A DNA stretch of 64,000 bases from Asticcacaulis sp. ZE23SCel15 (lineage in GTDB: Bacteria > Pseudomonadota > Alphaproteobacteria > Caulobacterales > Caulobacteraceae), in contig NZ_CP130044.1 in assembly GCF_030505395.1 (NCBI RefSeq), positions 3,543,001 to 3,607,000 of the forward strand. Direction: 5' to 3'. Under the pieces are notes generated by a model. That model saw only the letters and a list, made by a program, of their open reading frames with translations. It did not search any database and had not been told where the DNA came from. A program made the translations under genes and the position numbers. This document shows positions 39,190-47,842 of the stretch, in pieces (the first letter of the stretch is position 1; the number at the start of each line of letters is the position of its first letter).

Positions 39190-41496
39190 CTAAGTCGCAT
39201 GAGACCCGGCAAAAGCCTGACCGTGCGGGGTCGGATGCAGGTTATCGCCACCCATGTTCAAACCGCTATAGAAAGTCCGCGCAAAGGCGGCGTCCGCATC
39301 AATCAGTATGGCTTTCGGATCATTGGCATTGGCCGTCAGATAGGCCGTTATACCCGCTTGAATTGCCGTCGGATAGGTTTGCGTAAACCGGCCCGCATAG
39401 CGAAGCCCGAAGGGCATGATCGTGCCAAGCACGGCACTCGGAGCCGCTGCGCGCGCCGCCGTCAGCCATTGTGTCACGCTCGATTGCAAATCCGCCGTCG
39501 ATAGTGCCGTGTTTGCGGCATTAGTGCCATAGTTGACCAGGATCGCCACCGGCTCCTGTCCCGTCTCCCCATAGGCACTAATACGCCCGTTGGCATCGAG
39601 CCGCGAAATACCGCTATCGATCTTGTTCCAACGGCTGGTCGCATCGGCATAAACCCCGGCAGTGACCATATACCACGCCGGGACATCACTGCCCGGTTTG
39701 ATATAGTCCGCACCTGACGCACAATCGACGCCGACATCATAGCCCGCATTATCAAGCGCCACCGACAGGTAGTAGACCCATGCGAACAACGACGATTGCG
39801 GCACCGTGCCCCAGCCCTCGGTAATGCTATCGCCCGACACAAACACCCATGGTCGCGCCGCAGGAGCCGCACCCCCGCTTGAACCGGCATCGACAATCAG
39901 GCCGTTGATGCGCACGGTATTGACGCCACCATTCCAGCGCCCGCCCATATCCGCCGACTTCACAAAAACCTTAAGCCGGTTGACCCCGCTGGCCACGAGA
40001 TTACCCAAGGTGATGGGACCGGTCGCCGCCACATCATCGAACAACTGACCATTGATGATATAGGATAGCTTGGCTGTCGTGGCCGTCGCCGGAATCGAGA
40101 GTTGCGCTGTCGGAGCCGCCGACCCGTTCCAGACCACTTCAAACCACGCCCCCGGAATATAGGTCCGACGCCAGGCGCTACCGATACGGCCCGTGTCCCC
40201 GCGCCAGTTGGATGGCGAAAATTTAAACGACGCACTATTTACCGCCAAAGTAAGGGGTGCCGCCGCCGCTGTAAATGCGATGGACGCGGGATCGCCAAGA
40301 CCGGCATTATCAGACGTGCTGATCGTTTTCACACCTGCCGATGCCGGTGTATAGGTAAACGTGCCCGACAATACCCCCACATTCAGGGTGACCGTCGCGG
40401 GCATAAAGCTACCGCCACCGGCACCATCGGACGGCGTGATAACGACCGGACCAGCCAAAGGCCCATCGGCAGTGACCGTAAAGTTAGCCGATGCCGACCC
40501 CACCGCGCCGCTGTTGGGGCCGGAAAGCGTATAGGCCGATGCCGTCACAGCGGTCGCCGTATAAGTCAGATTACCGGGATCTGTAAGTCCGCCATCATCG
40601 GCAAAGCTGATCGTCTTAGCCCCCGCAGAGGCAGGCGTGTAGGTGAAGGTCGCCACCGGCACGGCATTGGTAAGCGTGACCGTCGCAGGCGTGAACGCCC
40701 CGCCCGCCCCGCCGTCAGAGGGCGTGACCACGGTATTGGCCGCCAGTGCACCATTTGCCGAAACGCTAAAGTTTGAAGACGCCACCGCCGTCAGCCCACC
40801 AGACGGTCCGGCAACGGCATAGGCTGAGGCGGGATCGCCGTTGAAAACCTGAATTTTTGAAATCGAGACTACATCAAGCTTACCTTGATACTGGAAGATG
40901 TACACCGCATTTGGAGCCGCCACATTTTGCAGCGCCGACAAAGTATTGGCGACCGGCGTGGTAGCAAACAACTGCGTCACCCCATCGGCAGCAAATAAGC
41001 GCGCCGTAAGCGTAGTGGTTGTGCTGTTGGTTTGGAACGTCTCAAATTCCAACTCATATTCGGCCCCCACCGTCAAAGCGGCATGGGTTACATCCACCAA
41101 CCACGGCGTTGATTGGTATACCGAGTTCTGGAAATGCGTGATCCGGAATTGTCCCGTAGTCGGCGTGAAACCTAAAGCATAGCCACTGAAACTGTTCGCT
41201 GCCCACGAAGTTCGGGAATTGAGCCACACACTGCCTTGATCCGATGCCCCGACTGAGAACCTGACGCGAATCTTGCTGTCTTTATAGGCATCCGACGATT
41301 GCCGCATCAGTACAGCGGAATGCCATGGCGTTGCGCCGCTGGCTGGGGCGTAGTTGGCCGCCAGCTTGTTACCGGCTGAAATTGACCAGACGTTGCCAAC
41401 AAGATCACGCCAACCATTGCCGATTGACCCCGGTGCAGCCGCCGCAGCGACTGGCCCGCCAGATACTACATAGTCAGAAAATAGCGCATAAGCCAT
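39190..41496 (-). CDS. Phage tail fibre/spike with C-terminal SGNH esterase domain
   Basis: A 768-aa structural protein. The N-terminal 225 residues are beta-rich and lectin-like. Two tandem Ig-like repeats follow (about 226-411; each has an FTYTPASAGxKTIS core). A beta domain (SASFKFSPSNWRGDTGRIGS...) leads into an SGNH hydrolase with SGDSITEG, VNYGTNAAN and NLHPTPHG, similar in layout to two-domain carbohydrate esterases. It may deacetylate a host surface polysaccharide during adsorption. It lies at the end of the tail operon, 4 bp after the 347-aa gene. Confidence 0.82.
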   Translation of the reverse strand: MAYALFSDYVVSGGPVAAAAAPGSIGNGWRDLVGNVWSISAGNKLAANYAPASGATPWHSAVLMRQSSDAYKDSKIRVRFSVGASDQGSVWLNSRTSWAANSFSGYALGFTPTTGQFRITHFQNSVYQSTPWLVDVTHAALTVGAEYELEFETFQTNSTTTTLTARLFAADGVTQLFATTPVANTLSALQNVAAPNAVYIFQYQGKLDVVSISKIQVFNGDPASAYAVAGPSGGLTAVASSNFSVSANGALAANTVVTPSDGGAGGAFTPATVTLTNAVPVATFTYTPASAGAKTISFADDGGLTDPGNLTYTATAVTASAYTLSGPNSGAVGSASANFTVTADGPLAGPVVITPSDGAGGGSFMPATVTLNVGVLSGTFTYTPASAGVKTISTSDNAGLGDPASIAFTAAAAPLTLAVNSASFKFSPSNWRGDTGRIGSAWRRTYIPGAWFEVVWNGSAAPTAQLSIPATATTAKLSYIINGQLFDDVAATGPITLGNLVASGVNRLKVFVKSADMGGRWNGGVNTVRINGLIVDAGSSGGAAPAARPWVFVSGDSITEGWGTVPQSSLFAWVYYLSVALDNAGYDVGVDCASGADYIKPGSDVPAWYMVTAGVYADATSRWNKIDSGISRLDANGRISAYGETGQEPVAILVNYGTNAANTALSTADLQSSVTQWLTAARAAAPSAVLGTIMPFGLRYAGRFTQTYPTAIQAGITAYLTANANDPKAILIDADAAFARTFYSGLNMGGDNLHPTPHGQAFAGSHAT

Positions 41497-41499
41497 AAG

Positions 41500-42543
41500 T
41501 TAAGCCGCCTCTAAATTGGAAATGGATGTTTTGAAAGCAACCCCACCGCGCCGGAGCGTGAGGGTTTCAGCGCCGGTCAGATCAGTGATGGGGGTTGTGG
41601 GCTGGGATGACACCGTGACCGATCCGCCCGCATTGGTCGCCGTCGTGTCGCAGCGTAGTGGATGCCCGAAGTCCTCAGCCACAGACGTGTAATTCGCCTG
41701 ATCTGCATCAGGGATCAGGAAATTCGTATCGTGACGGAACCACTGACGGGTGATGGATGTCGGAGAATTGGCCCAGGTATCGCCACCGCAGGTCAAGGTT
41801 TCAAACAGCAGCGTTGACCCGGTGATGACCGGCGGCGTCAGATTGACCGGCGCATTGGGCACGGGCGCGGAAACCGGCGCGGTCGCCGTGGTTGATGTTG
41901 AAATCGGTCCGGCGACATTGGTCGCCGTCTCAGTACACGCCAGCGGATGGCCAAGGTCACTTAAGACCGGATTATAGTCCGGCTGATCGGCCCCTGAGAT
42001 CGCCGCGCCGGTATCAGCCCATCGCCATTGCCACGACAGTTCAACAGGGCCGTTGTCATAGGTGCCGGGCACACAGGTCACCGTGCCACCGATCACCGCC
42101 GCGCCCGTTACGGTTGGATCTGTCACCACAACCGGCAACGACACATCGCCCGACACCACAACCGGAGCCGTGACGGGTTCCATAAGCAGGCGATAGATCA
42201 AAGTCCCGCCGTAAAGAACCACCTCGCTCGACAGCATGGCAGCCTCGACCGTGACCGCATCACCGCCATCAAAGGCGATTTGCCACACCCGGCGCGACAG
42301 AGGGGCCAGCCGCTCAACAAACGCCGCTCGAAAGGCCGCCGGATCAACCCACACAGTCATGCGGCGATGCTGCCGGATACCGGCGACGATGGCATAGCGA
42401 AGATCGGCAGCGTTAAGACTGGCCAGAGATTCAGGCTCTACGCCATAGCCCCCGAACCCCACGATCTCGCCACCATTGTCATACGCAGACCCTGATGCAT
42501 ATTTCAGCATCAGGCCCTTGCCTTTCAAATTGGCACTAAACAT
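41500..42543 (-). CDS. Phage tail protein with Ig-like repeats
   Basis: A 347-aa protein with a unique N-terminal part (1-115) and two tandem Ig-like repeats marked by the matching segments ADQPDYNPVLSDLGHPLACT and ADQANYTSVAEDFGHPLRCD. Repeats of this type bind surface glycans and are common in tail fibres and adhesins. It starts after a terminator, so it and the 768-aa protein form a separate transcription unit. The exact structural role is not known. Confidence 0.68.
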   Translation of the reverse strand: MFSANLKGKGLMLKYASGSAYDNGGEIVGFGGYGVEPESLASLNAADLRYAIVAGIRQHRRMTVWVDPAAFRAAFVERLAPLSRRVWQIAFDGGDAVTVEAAMLSSEVVLYGGTLIYRLLMEPVTAPVVVSGDVSLPVVVTDPTVTGAAVIGGTVTCVPGTYDNGPVELSWQWRWADTGAAISGADQPDYNPVLSDLGHPLACTETATNVAGPISTSTTATAPVSAPVPNAPVNLTPPVITGSTLLFETLTCGGDTWANSPTSITRQWFRHDTNFLIPDADQANYTSVAEDFGHPLRCDTTATNAGGSVTVSSQPTTPITDLTGAETLTLRRGGVAFKTSISNLEAA

Positions 42544-42565
42544 TTTCCCTCACAAATTTCGGGCA

Positions 42566-42594
42566 TAAAAAAACCGCCCCAAAGGACGGCGGTT
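42566..42594 (-). terminator. Rho-independent terminator inside the tail block
   Basis: On the minus strand AACCGCC and GGCGGTT pair around a 9-nt loop and are followed by seven T. It lies 41 bp past the stop of the 60-aa gene and ends the long tail transcript before the fibre genes. Confidence 0.82.
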
Positions 42595-42634
42595 CGGACT
42601 TATTCAGTTTCAGACGGCGGCGGCGCATAGGCCG

Positions 42635-42817
42635 CTAGGTCAGGCCCATGCTCTGACGCCAGGCGCGGAAACCGACATCAAACTGATCACGCTCAAACGT
42701 GATATCGACCGGACCGGGCAGGTTTGGCACCACCCCCGAAATCGTAATCAGGTCTTCGGTAAGCGCGGTCACCGTCAGGCCTTCGGCCACAGCGTCGCCT
42801 ATGTTGAGTTCAGACAT
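42635..42817 (-). CDS. Small phage tail-associated protein
   Basis: A 60-aa protein: MSELNIGDAVAEGLTVTALT, then EDLITISGVVPNLPGPVDIT and FERDQFDVGFRAWRQSMGLT. AAGGAAG lies 5 nt before the ATG at 42817, a strong ribosome binding site. The small beta-rich fold could be a fibre accessory or chaperone. It follows the 651-aa gene by 11 bp and is the last gene before a terminator. Confidence 0.6.
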   Translation of the reverse strand: MSELNIGDAVAEGLTVTALTEDLITISGVVPNLPGPVDITFERDQFDVGFRAWRQSMGLT

Positions 42818-42828
42818 ATTAACTTCCT

Positions 42829-44784
42829 TTATCGGCTGATATTGCGCCAATGCCACGTCGGCGCACCGCCGGAGCGGGTGACCGACACAGAATCGGCGGG
42901 CAACAAAACAAATGTCACCGGATTGGCATTGACGACGGCGTAGCTAAAGCCATTGATGGCATAGGACGTGGTCGTGCCGCCCCAGACCGTCACTTCGACT
43001 CGGCGTCCGGTGTTGTTGAATATCGCCACCCCTGACGCAGGCAGCGCCGGTGTCGTAAGCCCCGCACGGTCAATAATGGTCACGCCGACAAAATTAACGG
43101 GATCAAGCAGCACTGCGCTTGGGCTGGATGGGCTGGCCGCGAAGTTAAAACCGCTGACGGTCAGCAGCCGGTCATTCAACATGCCCTCAGAACTGACACC
43201 GTACTGCGTGATTTCGGTAAGCTGGGCCTGCTTTACATCGTGGCCACCCGCATTTGAACTGCGGTGTGACAGGGCGATATCGCTGTTTTCAAATGTAGTG
43301 GATACCGACTCCCACCCGGTTGAATAACCGTCAGTCCAGTCCAACGCCCGGTGAGCATTGCCGATTGATCCGCCGCTCCACTTGATGAATGACGCCTGCC
43401 GCGCTCTACAACCTGTGCCATTATTGTTACCCAAACCGTCCGCAAAAGCGACAGCCCGACTATTGTCAACAGTGCCCCCGGCAATGGCGTTCATCCGCAA
43501 CGCCTCATTGGCCGGATCGTTCAGACTGTTTTCAATCGAAACATTCTTAAGATTGAGCATATTGATATAATCTGCATAGTCATTCCGACCCAATTGCAGC
43601 AGCGGCCCGGCCACCTGACCAAATACCGTCAGGTTATGAATCATCAAATCAAACCAATGTACCGCGGCCTCGATCCGCCAGCCCGCCGTGCCGGGATTGA
43701 CGATATGGATCGCCGATTGCCCGACACTGACCCCTAAAATAGGGATCGCGCGCCGCGCGCCGCGCACATCCCGGCCCAAATCCCAGACCTCATCAACCCC
43801 CTGCTGGTTCCAGCGATAGGTGCCCGCCGGGATTTTAAGCGGCGCACCAGTCGACCGCGCCCGCTCACGCGCCGCCCGGAAGGCGGGCAAATCATCGGCG
43901 ATATCATTGCCGACGGCCCCAAAGGCCTTGACGTTGACACCGTCGTCATTAATCAGCGTGCTCAGGGCATAGTTGATCGCCCCGGAACCACCAAAGGTGT
44001 GCCCAATCAGGGCCGACCCACCCGCCGCCGCCAGCGTCGCAAACATCGCAGCCCGCATCAGATAGACCCCATCGGCACTTATGGCATGGGTCGTATCCCC
44101 CGCCGCGATGATCTGGGTCAGTCCATAGAGCGATGTCTTATAGACCAGCACCCCGCCTGACTTCTGATAGACGGTGGACATGCCACTGTGGGTTTCATCA
44201 ATCAGCACTTGGACATAGGCATCCGGTGTAATGCCCGCGACCGCCGCATTGGCAATGGCATAGGTGTCAAATACCCGCGCGATCCCCGCCGCATTGGCAT
44301 AGGCCGACGCCGCAAGGGCTGCGGCCTGGGCACCCGTGGCCGAAACCTCTGCCGCCGTGGCCGATCCCGCCGCCGCCGTAGCTGATGCCGCCGACGCCGC
44401 CAGATTGGCCGCCATTTCCCCGTAAGCGGCCAGAACATCCGCGATCTGTGACGCCAGCGCCGGGGTAATTGTCAGATTAAGCTTGGTCCACCCCCCCGAA
44501 CCGGACGCACTGGTTTTCAGGTAAAAATCATTATTGGCCGCCACCGGATCGGCATAGACCAACCCCAGCGTTCCGGCGGCATGGGCCAGATCGCCATTGA
44601 GCCCCGCCCGATCCCCCTTGATCACCCCGACCGACCCGCTTAATCCAACCTGCGTCAGCAGCAGATCAATGGTCGTAAACAGCGCTACGATATCGCGCTT
44701 AACCGGCTCATGCGCGCCAGACGCGGGCACCCCGTCCAGGGTAAAATTGCGCAGCGCCGTGCGCGCCTGTGCCGATAGGGACAT
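42829..44784 (-). CDS. Phage tail spike with pectate-lyase-like beta-helix
   Basis: A 651-aa receptor-binding protein. The N-terminal 110 residues attach to the tail (trimeric, with VGLSGSVGVIKGDRAGLNGD). An Ala-rich coiled coil (about 125-175, NLAASAASATAAAGSATAAE...) follows. Near residue 283 comes the classical spike start VNVKAFGAVGNDIADDLPAF, then a right-handed beta-helix of the Pectate_lyase_3 type. Such spikes often depolymerise host capsule or O-antigen. It lies between the tail-tip gene and the small 60-aa gene. Confidence 0.85.
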   Translation of the reverse strand: MSLSAQARTALRNFTLDGVPASGAHEPVKRDIVALFTTIDLLLTQVGLSGSVGVIKGDRAGLNGDLAHAAGTLGLVYADPVAANNDFYLKTSASGSGGWTKLNLTITPALASQIADVLAAYGEMAANLAASAASATAAAGSATAAEVSATGAQAAALAASAYANAAGIARVFDTYAIANAAVAGITPDAYVQVLIDETHSGMSTVYQKSGGVLVYKTSLYGLTQIIAAGDTTHAISADGVYLMRAAMFATLAAAGGSALIGHTFGGSGAINYALSTLINDDGVNVKAFGAVGNDIADDLPAFRAARERARSTGAPLKIPAGTYRWNQQGVDEVWDLGRDVRGARRAIPILGVSVGQSAIHIVNPGTAGWRIEAAVHWFDLMIHNLTVFGQVAGPLLQLGRNDYADYINMLNLKNVSIENSLNDPANEALRMNAIAGGTVDNSRAVAFADGLGNNNGTGCRARQASFIKWSGGSIGNAHRALDWTDGYSTGWESVSTTFENSDIALSHRSSNAGGHDVKQAQLTEITQYGVSSEGMLNDRLLTVSGFNFAASPSSPSAVLLDPVNFVGVTIIDRAGLTTPALPASGVAIFNNTGRRVEVTVWGGTTTSYAINGFSYAVVNANPVTFVLLPADSVSVTRSGGAPTWHWRNISR

Positions 44785-44824
44785 GCGTTAAAGCCTTTTT
44801 GAATATAAAGAAAAAACGTAAGCG

Positions 44825-46582
44825 TTAGGGGGTCACGGTTGTATCAACTGTGACCGGATCAGAGGCTGGGGACTGAGACCCCGTGCCGGTCCGGTAAAGC
44901 ACCCGAACCTGTAGATTGGTGACCTGTGGCACCGTGCCGGTCAGCAGCGACACGACCCCACCGGTCGCGCTGCTGGTTTCATCGACCCACACCCCGGATG
45001 TGCCCACCCGCCATGAGGTAAACCACGTCAGATCGGTACGGTCCGGCCCTGTGGCGTCGATACTGACCCGCACGACCGATCCATCATCAACCGCATCGGC
45101 ATCAACAATGACGGGCGCGCTCAAAGGCTCCCCCGCCGCCGCCGACACATATTCGACCGGCTCCCCCTCTTCGGTGGCCGCATTCCAGGCATCTACCGAC
45201 GCCGAGACTTCCCGCAGGGTGAACACATAGGTCCCACCATCTGCCGACAGATCACGCTGGATCACCTCACACAGCGCATCCGCCATCAAAGGTTCAGCCG
45301 GGTTTTGCAGCCGAACGTAACGATAGCCTTTAAACGTCCGGCCAATCCGCCCCATCGAAAGCGTACCCCGGCTGCGCGGACTAAGCTTTGCCGCCCGACG
45401 CTTGGCCAGACGGCGCGATTGCGACAGCCATTTTACCCACGGCACATCCAACGTATCGCCACCGGGGGCCGTGTCATCGACCACCCATGGGTCAGGCGAT
45501 ACATCGTTATATTTATGCTCAGGCGACTGATATTTGATGACGATCTCATTGACCGCGTCTTCGGTGTAGATCCCGTGTTCCCAGGACCAGCCTTCGATCA
45601 TGGCCGCCGTGATCACCGGCACATCGGTATCAACCCGGCCCGCCGTGACAATCAGATGACCCAGCCGGTCAAAATCATACCAGCCATCCATGCAATCCAG
45701 CAGCCGCCCGCGCACGACCGATTCATCATCGGTGCCGTAATGCCAGCCCGCGCACTGATAGCGCGGTTCAGAACCGCCCGCCTTGAGCGGAATCGGATCG
45801 TCGCAATAATTGGCCTCATAGGTCAGATCAGCCAGAACGGGGGCTATCTGAGCTTCCCAGTCCACGCCCCATTCCGTCCACGCCTTATGGACCGTCCACG
45901 TCACCGGATTACCACACGGCCCCCAGGTCATATTATCGTCGCGACGCTGCGTCCCCGAACCACCTGCGGTCGAATCGAAACGCCAGTCGTAACAAACCCC
46001 GCGCGCCGCGCATGACAACTCAGGGATACCGCCCGGATAATATTCGCGCCGGTTGCTGGGCATGATCCCGCGCAACAACAGCGTTGCGGTATTGTCGCCG
46101 CGCCAGTCCGGATCAGTCCAGTAGTAGGGGAACCGGTCTAAAAAGCTGTCGGTATATTTCGTCTCAGCCGGCAGCCCAAGCTTAGCCCAGATATAGGTTC
46201 CGTGATTGGTATAACGACCATCATTAGGGCCGTCGATGACCGCATCGACATAACGCCCCGGTGTCAGTTGCACCTCATCGTCATGCAGCCAATAGCGCGG
46301 CGGGATTTCGGCTATGCGGCCATTATTGATGGCCTGCATCTTGACCATGGCCTGTCCCTGAGCGTCATTCATGATTACCGCCCCGGCGACACGGGTATAA
46401 CCACCCACCAGATTTGTGGTCGGCGGTATACCCTCCTTGACGGCATACATGCCCTGTGAGGCGCGCTGCTTATCGCCGCCAAACAACCCACTAAGGCCGC
46501 GCTCCAGTGTCGCCGCCACAGCCACCGCCGCGACGGCGACAAAGATATCGCCGACATCGCCCCAATCCCATTCATCGGCCAT
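44825..46582 (-). CDS. Phage tail tip / host-specificity (gpJ-like) protein
   Basis: A 585-aa central tail protein. The N-terminal part (1-80) has a hydrophobic Ala/Val segment and QRASQGMYAVKEGIPPTTNL; the middle (about 95-460) with LLLRGIMPSNRREYYPGG, DGWYDFDRLGHLIVTAGR and VPWVKWLSQSRRLAKRRAAK is the hub/J-type section, and the C terminus ends in fibronectin-III-like beta strands. It is shorter than lambda J. It follows the two small tail-tip genes and precedes the spike, the usual place for the receptor-proximal hub. Confidence 0.8.
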   Translation of the reverse strand: MADEWDWGDVGDIFVAVAAVAVAATLERGLSGLFGGDKQRASQGMYAVKEGIPPTTNLVGGYTRVAGAVIMNDAQGQAMVKMQAINNGRIAEIPPRYWLHDDEVQLTPGRYVDAVIDGPNDGRYTNHGTYIWAKLGLPAETKYTDSFLDRFPYYWTDPDWRGDNTATLLLRGIMPSNRREYYPGGIPELSCAARGVCYDWRFDSTAGGSGTQRRDDNMTWGPCGNPVTWTVHKAWTEWGVDWEAQIAPVLADLTYEANYCDDPIPLKAGGSEPRYQCAGWHYGTDDESVVRGRLLDCMDGWYDFDRLGHLIVTAGRVDTDVPVITAAMIEGWSWEHGIYTEDAVNEIVIKYQSPEHKYNDVSPDPWVVDDTAPGGDTLDVPWVKWLSQSRRLAKRRAAKLSPRSRGTLSMGRIGRTFKGYRYVRLQNPAEPLMADALCEVIQRDLSADGGTYVFTLREVSASVDAWNAATEEGEPVEYVSAAAGEPLSAPVIVDADAVDDGSVVRVSIDATGPDRTDLTWFTSWRVGTSGVWVDETSSATGGVVSLLTGTVPQVTNLQVRVLYRTGTGSQSPASDPVTVDTTVTP

Positions 46583-46588
46583 GTCAGA

Positions 46589-47164
46589 TCACCACTTAAG
46601 GATGCGCATAACCGACATCGACGGCACCATTTTCATGGCCGTATCGGTCGGATTGTTTTTGCGATGTTGCGCCGGTGTCCAGTGGGTATTGCGCGCCCGC
46701 GCCAGGGTCGCCGACCCGGCTATGCACGACACGGTCACAGTGCGCACCCCGCCGTCATCGCTTGATCTGACCACATCGACCTTGGCTGATACCTCCCAGT
46801 CAATGGCGTCCGTCATCTGAAAATCGTCATCAAAATCGACCGTGCCAATGCGAATGGGCGATTTGAAAATATCCGTGGTCGGCAGCATCCACGACCGGGG
46901 CAAGGCATGCACACCGGAAAAGCTGATGTCGAACCGGCGCGCCGCCCCGCTCGGCAGCGATGACAGTTCCGGCAGTTCGCGCAATATCCCCATACCCTTA
47001 TAGATCGCGCTGGCTTCAAAAGCATCATCCGCCGTGGCGGCAATATTACCAAAGCCGGTCCATAGCCGGTCGGTCCCTGATGGCCGCTCAATGCGCAGAA
47101 ACAGCGCATATTTCGGCGCTTCCATCCGCGACATGATGGCGACCTGCTCAGGCGTCAGGGCCAT
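46589..47164 (-). CDS. Phage distal tail protein, unknown family
   Basis: A 191-aa protein with a beta-rich body (KYALFLRIERPSGTDRLWTG, FDISFSGVHALPRSW) and an ending WTPAQHRKNNPTDTAMKMVP that recalls the C terminus of small tail-tip assembly proteins preceding gpJ. It has 0-6 bp gaps to both neighbours. Probable part of the tail-tip complex; exact role unknown. Confidence 0.68.
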   Translation of the reverse strand: MALTPEQVAIMSRMEAPKYALFLRIERPSGTDRLWTGFGNIAATADDAFEASAIYKGMGILRELPELSSLPSGAARRFDISFSGVHALPRSWMLPTTDIFKSPIRIGTVDFDDDFQMTDAIDWEVSAKVDVVRSSDDGGVRTVTVSCIAGSATLARARNTHWTPAQHRKNNPTDTAMKMVPSMSVMRILKW

Positions 47165-47842
47165 TCACGCCACCTCAATAAAGGTGGCATTGGCATTGGC
47201 GTATCGCCCGCCTTCAATCTCACCAAAAAACGCGTCCGGATTGGTGCACCGCATGACACAGGACGGCGCGTCGAAATCCAGAACCGTGTTGTCACTCACC
47301 GCTTCACGCAGCGGTGGCCAGACACGTATCAGGTTCGGATCATCATCCGACAGGCTCTCAATCACGTACATCCGCCGCCCTTCATTGACGTGGTCAATGC
47401 TGAAATGTTCACCGCCCCGAAGGCCCGCCGCCGCCGAAATCGACACCCTCAGATATACCGCCCGCAGGCTTGCCGCCGCGCCATAGATATCGATCACCCC
47501 GCCGTCATATTCGGTGCCATCGCTAAAGGTCGCATCATCGCTATGGGGGACGCTGGCGTGACATTTGGTAATGGGTGCGGGTATGGGCTTAAAGCGGCAT
47601 TCACACGACGGCAGGATGATCGTCTCATAGCGCGCCAATGCGGGCTGGATCGCCCGCATGGCCAGCAGATGATCACGCTTGCGCAACCATATGCCCGACA
47701 AAGACGCCGTCCATTTACCGCCGCCATCGGTCACCGCATAGGTGTTCAGCGCGTTGGCCGCCTGCCCGCCGGAGGTGGTGGCAAGGCTAGGCGTCCACCC
47801 GACCTGCGGTGCCGACCATAACTTATGAGGCCAGGTGATCAT
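47165..47842 (-). CDS. Phage distal tail (tail tip) protein, unknown family
   Basis: A 225-aa protein directly after the tape measure gene, the place of the distal tail protein (Dit-like) in siphoviruses. Segments VTDGGGKWTASLSGIWLRKR and DHVNEGRRMYVIESLSDDDP suggest a beta-barrel core. The gene touches both neighbours. The role is inferred from position; the sequence has no motif I can name. Confidence 0.7.
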   Translation of the reverse strand: MITWPHKLWSAPQVGWTPSLATTSGGQAANALNTYAVTDGGGKWTASLSGIWLRKRDHLLAMRAIQPALARYETIILPSCECRFKPIPAPITKCHASVPHSDDATFSDGTEYDGGVIDIYGAAASLRAVYLRVSISAAAGLRGGEHFSIDHVNEGRRMYVIESLSDDDPNLIRVWPPLREAVSDNTVLDFDAPSCVMRCTNPDAFFGEIEGGRYANANATFIEVA

